From assembly GCF_008704855.1 (NCBI RefSeq), contig NZ_CP023691.1:6014001-6078000 (forward strand): 64,000 nucleotides of DNA. The letters are read 5' to 3'. The stretch is from Streptomyces platensis (GTDB lineage: Bacteria > Actinomycetota > Actinomycetes > Streptomycetales > Streptomycetaceae). Under the pieces are notes generated by a model. It was given only the letters and a program-made list of their open reading frames with translations. It was not told the origin of the DNA and ran no database searches. Shown in pieces: positions 58,485 through 64,000 of this stretch; position 1 is the stretch's first letter, and every line of letters begins with the position of its first letter. A program made the translations under genes and the position numbers.

Positions 58485-60377
58485 CTACCCCACGCTGTCC
58501 CGCCATGCCTGGTGCAGCTGCGCGAACCGGCCCCGGGCGGCGATGAGTTCGTCCGGCGGGCCGTCCTCGACGATCCGGCCGCCGTCCATCACCAGGACCC
58601 GGTCGGCGATCTCGACGGTCGAGAGGCGGTGGGCGATCACCAGGGCCGTACGGCCCTCCAGGACAGTGTCCATCGCGCGCTGCACGGCGCGTTCGCCGGG
58701 TATGTCCAGGGAGCTGGTGGCCTCGTCGAGGATGAGCACGGCCGGGTCGGCGAGCAACGCCCTTGCGAAGCCCACCAGTTGGCGCTGGCCTGCGGAGATG
58801 CGGCCGCCGCGCTTGCGGACATCGGTGTCGTAGCCGTCCGGCAGGGCGGCGATGAAGTCATGGGCGCCCAGGGCCTTCGCGGCGCGCTCGATCTCCTCGC
58901 GGGTGGCGTCCGGGCGGCCGAGGGCGATGTTGTCGGCCACCGTGCCGGAGAACAGGAAGGCTTCCTGGGTGACCATGACGACGCCACGGCGCAGCGCGGC
59001 CGTCGACAGCTCGCGCAGATCGACCCCGTCGAGCAGCACCTGGCCCTCGGTGGGGTCGTAGAAGCGGGCCAGCAGCTTGGCGAGGGTCGACTTGCCCGCG
59101 CCCGTGGCACCCACCACGGCCACGGTCGACCCGGCCGCGAGGGTCAGATCGAAGCGGGGCAGCACCTCGCCGCCGGTGCGGTAGGCGAAACGGACCTCGC
59201 GGAAGGTGACCTCGCGGCCCGGCCGGCCGGCCACGACGGGCGGCAGTGTGGCCGATGCGGCCGGCTCCGGGACACCGGGGCGCCGGGCGAGCAGTCCGGC
59301 GATCTTCTGGAGGGAAGCAGCCGCGGACTCATAGGAGTTGAGGAACATCCCGAGCCGGTCGATGGGGTCGTACAGCCGGCGCAGATAGAGCACCGCGGCG
59401 GCGAGGACACCCAGCGCCAGGTCGCCCGTGGCCACGCGGGAGGCGCCCCACAGGACGATCGCGGCGACCGCGGCATTGGCCACCACCCGGGAGGCGACGA
59501 CATAGCGCGCCATCTCCAAGAGCGTGTCGCCGTTGAGCCGTGCGTGCCGGTGGTTCAGCCGGGCGAAAGCGGCCTCGTTCGGGCGCTCGCGGCGGAACGC
59601 CTGCACCGGCCGGATGCCGTTGAGGGTCTCGGTGAACTTCACGATGACGGCCGCCATCGCCGTGGACTTCGCGCCGTAGGCCCGGTGCGAACGGTGCCGG
59701 AAGGAGCGGACGAGGAGGGCGAGCGGCGCGGCGGAGGCGAGGGCGGCGGCGCCCAGGCCCGCGTCCAGCCAGAGCAGGGTCACGGTGATGTAGACCGACG
59801 AGAGGAAGACCGTGATCAGCTCTTGCAGCCCCTCGTCGAGGAGTTCGCGCAGCGCCTCCACATCGGTGGTGGCACGGGAGATCAGCCGGCCGGACGTATA
59901 GCGCTCGTGGAAGTCCAGGCTCAGCGCCTGGCCGTGCCGGAAGATCCGGCCGCGCAGATCGAGCAGCACATCCTGGCTGACCCGCGCGCTGAACTCGATG
60001 AAGCCGAACTGGAGCCCGCCGGACGCCGCCGCGCACACCACCGCCGCCACCGCCACGGTGAGCAGCGGCCCGTGGTCGCCGGCCCGCAGCGCAGGCACCG
60101 CCCGGTCGAGCGCGTAGGCGACCAGCAGCGGCCCGGCCTGCACGGTGGCCTGCTGGAGCAGCAGCAGAACGGCCACCAGCCCGACGCGACGCCGGTGCGG
60201 GGCCAGCAGGGAGGCGAGGAGGGTACGCGCGGCCCCCTTGGGGGCGGGCAGGGCGTCGTGGGCGAGCGCGTCGGGGGCGGGGTCCGCGGGCTCCGGGGGC
60301 TCGGCGGCGGGCCGTGGCCGGGCGCCGGGGCGGTCCTCGGGGTCGTCGGACGGGCGGCCGGTCGTGGTCGTGGTCAT
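58485..60377 (-). CDS. ABC exporter half-transporter, consensus partner of the first pair
   Basis: A 630-residue half-exporter. After a Pro-rich N-terminus of about 50 residues come six membrane helices (about 62-345) and a nucleotide domain (about 385-620). Walker A GATGAGKST (423-431), Gln471, Walker B LILDEATSSLD (Glu552) and His583 are all good. The signature is weakened to RISAGQRQ instead of LSGGQ. The partner (60374-62281) has a normal signature but an Asp in place of the catalytic Glu. This is the pattern of heterodimers such as TM287/288 or BmrCD. The ATG overlaps the partner stop (ATGA). Lipid or drug export is likely; substrate unknown. Confidence 0.92.
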   Translation of the reverse strand: MTTTTTGRPSDDPEDRPGARPRPAAEPPEPADPAPDALAHDALPAPKGAARTLLASLLAPHRRRVGLVAVLLLLQQATVQAGPLLVAYALDRAVPALRAGDHGPLLTVAVAAVVCAAASGGLQFGFIEFSARVSQDVLLDLRGRIFRHGQALSLDFHERYTSGRLISRATTDVEALRELLDEGLQELITVFLSSVYITVTLLWLDAGLGAAALASAAPLALLVRSFRHRSHRAYGAKSTAMAAVIVKFTETLNGIRPVQAFRRERPNEAAFARLNHRHARLNGDTLLEMARYVVASRVVANAAVAAIVLWGASRVATGDLALGVLAAAVLYLRRLYDPIDRLGMFLNSYESAAASLQKIAGLLARRPGVPEPAASATLPPVVAGRPGREVTFREVRFAYRTGGEVLPRFDLTLAAGSTVAVVGATGAGKSTLAKLLARFYDPTEGQVLLDGVDLRELSTAALRRGVVMVTQEAFLFSGTVADNIALGRPDATREEIERAAKALGAHDFIAALPDGYDTDVRKRGGRISAGQRQLVGFARALLADPAVLILDEATSSLDIPGERAVQRAMDTVLEGRTALVIAHRLSTVEIADRVLVMDGGRIVEDGPPDELIAARGRFAQLHQAWRDSVG

Positions 60378-62281
60378 CGGGCGCCCTCTCCGTCGCCGGA
60401 CATCAGCGTGGCGTACTCGGGGTGGTCCCTGAGCAGTGCGTGGTGGGTGCCGACGGCGGTGATCCGGCCGCCGGACAGCAGGGCCACCCGGTCGGCGAGC
60501 AGGACCGTGGACGGCCGGTGGGCGACGACCAGGGCGGTGGTGGTCGCCAGCACCTGCCGCAGCGCCGCCTCCACCCGCGCCTCGGTGTGCACATCGAGGG
60601 CGGACAGCGGATCGTCGAGGATCAGGAAGCGCGGCCGGCCGACCACGGCACGGGCCAGGGCGAGCCGTTGCCGCTGCCCGCCGGACAGGCTCAGGCCCTG
60701 CTCACCGACCTGGGTGGCCGCGCCCTCGGGGAGGGCATCGACGAAGCCATCGGCCTGCGCCACCTCCAACGCCCGCCGGAGATCGCTCTCCTGGGCGCCC
60801 TCGCCGCCCATCAGGACGTTCTCCGCGGCGGTCGCCGAGAAGAGCGTCGGCTCCTCGAAGGCCATCGCGACCAGCGCACGGACCTCCCCCCGGCCGAGGG
60901 TCGCCAGATCGCGCCCGTCGAGGCTGATCCGGCCCGCGGTCGGGTCGTACAGCCGCGGCACCAGCGCCGTGAGCGTGGTCTTGCCGCTGCCCGTCGCCCC
61001 GACCAGCGCCATCGTCTCGCCGGGGTGGATGTGCAGGGTGATGTCCGTCAGCAGCGGCGGGGAGTCCGGCGGCGCGTCGGGGTAGCGGAACTGCACGCCG
61101 GAGAAGACCAGGCCGCCGGTGCGGGCGGGCTCGGGGGCGTGCCGTACCGGAGCGTTCTCCATCGGTGCGGCGGCCCGTACCGGTGCGTCCGCGGACGCTG
61201 CGTCCCGTGCCGCTGCGCCCCGGCCCGACGCCTCACCGGCCGCTGCGTCCCCTGCCGCGTCGTCCACCGCCGGCACGTCCAGGACCTCGAAGTACCGGTC
61301 GGTGGCTGCCGCCGCCTCGTTGCTCATGGCCAGCAGGAAGCCGATCGACTCCACCGGCCAGCGCAGCGCCAGGGCGGTGGACAGGAAGGCGACCAGGGTG
61401 CCAGCGGACAGTGCGCCGTCGGCCACCTGGAGGGTGCCGAGCACCAGCGCGCCACCGATCGCGATCTCCGGCAGGGTGGTGTTGCACCCCCAGATCCACG
61501 CCAGCAGCCGCGCCTTGCGGAGCTCGGACGTACGGAGCGCGCGGGTCAGCTTCCGGAAGGCCTCGGTCTGGCTGCGATGCCGCCCGAAGCCCTTGATGAT
61601 GCGGATGCCGAGCACCGACTCCTCGACCACCGTCGTCAGATCGCCGAGCTGGTCCTGGGTCCGGCGGGCCGCGCGCCCGTACTTCGCCTCGAAGACGGAG
61701 CACAGCACCATCAGCGGTAGCACCGGCGCCAGCAGCACCAGCCCCAGCGACCACCGCTGGGCCAGCAGAAGCACCGCGCCCACCAGCAGGGTGACGCCGT
61801 TGACCAGCAGAAAGGTCAGCGGGAAGGCGAGGAACAACCGCAGGATCTGGAGATCGGTCGTGCCGCGCGACAACAACTGGCCCGAGGGCCAGCGGTCGTG
61901 GAAGGCGACCGGAAGCCGCTGAAGATGGCGGTAGAGCGCCTCCCGCATCGCCGCCTCGACCCCGGCCAGCGGACGCGCCACCAGCCAGCGCCGCAGCCCG
62001 AACAGCAGCGCCTCCGCGAGCCCGAGCAGCAGCAGACAGCCGCCGCCGAGCCACGCCCCGCCGGGGTCGCGCTCCGCCACCGGCCCGTCCACCAGCCACT
62101 TGAGCACCAGCGGAATGACCAGGCTGACGCAGGAGGCGAGCACCGCGACGAAGGCGGCCGTGAACAGCCGCGCCCGCACCGGCCGGGCGAACGGCCACAG
62201 GCGCACCAGCGAGCGCACGGCGGAGCGCCGGGGTAAGTCGGTCGGGTCGGTCCGGTTCGTCGTCTGCGCGGTATCAGCCAT
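60374..62281 (-). CDS. ABC exporter half-transporter, degenerate-site partner of the first pair
   Basis: A 635-residue half-exporter with membrane helices at about 38-320 and a nucleotide domain at about 390-625. Walker A GATGSGKTT (428-436), signature LSGGQRQR (532-539) and His588 are present. Walker B reads LILDDPLSALD, with Asp557 where the catalytic Glu is expected, and the Q-loop has Glu476 in AFEEPTLF. The Ala/Asp-rich linker (about 338-388) resembles that of the later genes. Start: ATG at 62281 or the GTG just before it; no clear ribosome site. It is the first of four consecutive exporter genes. Confidence 0.92.
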   Translation of the reverse strand: MADTAQTTNRTDPTDLPRRSAVRSLVRLWPFARPVRARLFTAAFVAVLASCVSLVIPLVLKWLVDGPVAERDPGGAWLGGGCLLLLGLAEALLFGLRRWLVARPLAGVEAAMREALYRHLQRLPVAFHDRWPSGQLLSRGTTDLQILRLFLAFPLTFLLVNGVTLLVGAVLLLAQRWSLGLVLLAPVLPLMVLCSVFEAKYGRAARRTQDQLGDLTTVVEESVLGIRIIKGFGRHRSQTEAFRKLTRALRTSELRKARLLAWIWGCNTTLPEIAIGGALVLGTLQVADGALSAGTLVAFLSTALALRWPVESIGFLLAMSNEAAAATDRYFEVLDVPAVDDAAGDAAAGEASGRGAAARDAASADAPVRAAAPMENAPVRHAPEPARTGGLVFSGVQFRYPDAPPDSPPLLTDITLHIHPGETMALVGATGSGKTTLTALVPRLYDPTAGRISLDGRDLATLGRGEVRALVAMAFEEPTLFSATAAENVLMGGEGAQESDLRRALEVAQADGFVDALPEGAATQVGEQGLSLSGGQRQRLALARAVVGRPRFLILDDPLSALDVHTEARVEAALRQVLATTTALVVAHRPSTVLLADRVALLSGGRITAVGTHHALLRDHPEYATLMSGDGEGAR

Positions 62282-62365
62282 CACCCGCGAGCGTAAGGCG
62301 CGGCACTGACAACGCTCACCCGGATTTCGGCCGATGATCCGCGCCGTGCCGCCGCGCCGTATGCC

Positions 62366-64000
<1,635 letters not shown>

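Overview
The window looks like a chromosomal segment of a Streptomyces species. Base composition is very GC-rich. Starts are often GTG (one is TTG) behind GGAGG-type ribosome sites, the DUF6230 and DUF6114 families are present, and the gene order icmA / YbbN-like thioredoxin / pyk-ackA-pta / pfkA / sugar ABC / DctA system / glgB-mak-treS-glgE / M4 proteases matches, from memory, the S. coelicolor core region around icmA and the first glg cluster. No tRNA, rRNA, CRISPR array, prophage or intact transposase was seen. One short non-autonomous element was found.

Layout. 0-6.4 kb: three tail-to-head AIM24-family genes, a DUF3817 membrane protein with a thiamine-binding-like protein, a divergent ArsR regulator/MFS exporter pair, a MarR regulator and a second DUF3817 protein. 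6.5-8.3 kb: icmA, the large subunit of isobutyryl-CoA mutase, under a promoter carrying a perfect palindrome. 8.4-16.5 kb: a Ser/Thr kinase with a C-terminal membrane/PH-like part, an OmpR-type two-component system divergent from a MurG-like glycosyltransferase plus LegB-like sugar dehydratase operon, a TetR regulator with its likely operator, and a thioredoxin-TPR protein. 16.5-19.7 kb: a three-gene surface-protein operon (DUF6230, DUF6114, Ser/Pro/Lys-rich protein). 19.7-25.9 kb: central carbon genes pyk, ackA and pta on the minus strand, and pfkA divergent from them; they join glycolysis to acetyl-phosphate/acetate. 25.9-30.3 kb: a MacB/FtsX-type ABC system and an XRE regulator.

30.4-37.5 kb: a lipoprotein-dependent sugar importer without its own ATPase, then a DpiAB/DcuSR-like two-component system divergent from a DctA-type dicarboxylate symporter. 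37.8-46.1 kb: the GlgE pathway on the minus strand. TreS isomerises trehalose to maltose, Mak phosphorylates it, GlgE builds alpha-1,4-glucan from maltose-1-phosphate, and GlgB branches it. A U-tract terminator and a large hairpin split glgE-treS from mak-glgB. GlgX (debranching) lies at the far right end, cut by the window edge, about 16 kb from the others. 46.1-49.1 kb: a MITE-like element sits exactly in the stop codon of an unusual histidine kinase, followed by its NarL-type partner. 50.0-54.3 kb: two secreted M4 zinc metalloproteases. 54.6-62.3 kb: four consecutive ABC half-exporters, which read as two heterodimers, each with one degenerate ATP site.

Most intergenic gaps carry hairpin terminators or palindromes that fit the adjoining regulator. 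Starts were moved inside longer reading frames wherever a ribosome site or family alignment justified it. Database comparisons mentioned here are from memory of the families, not from searches.
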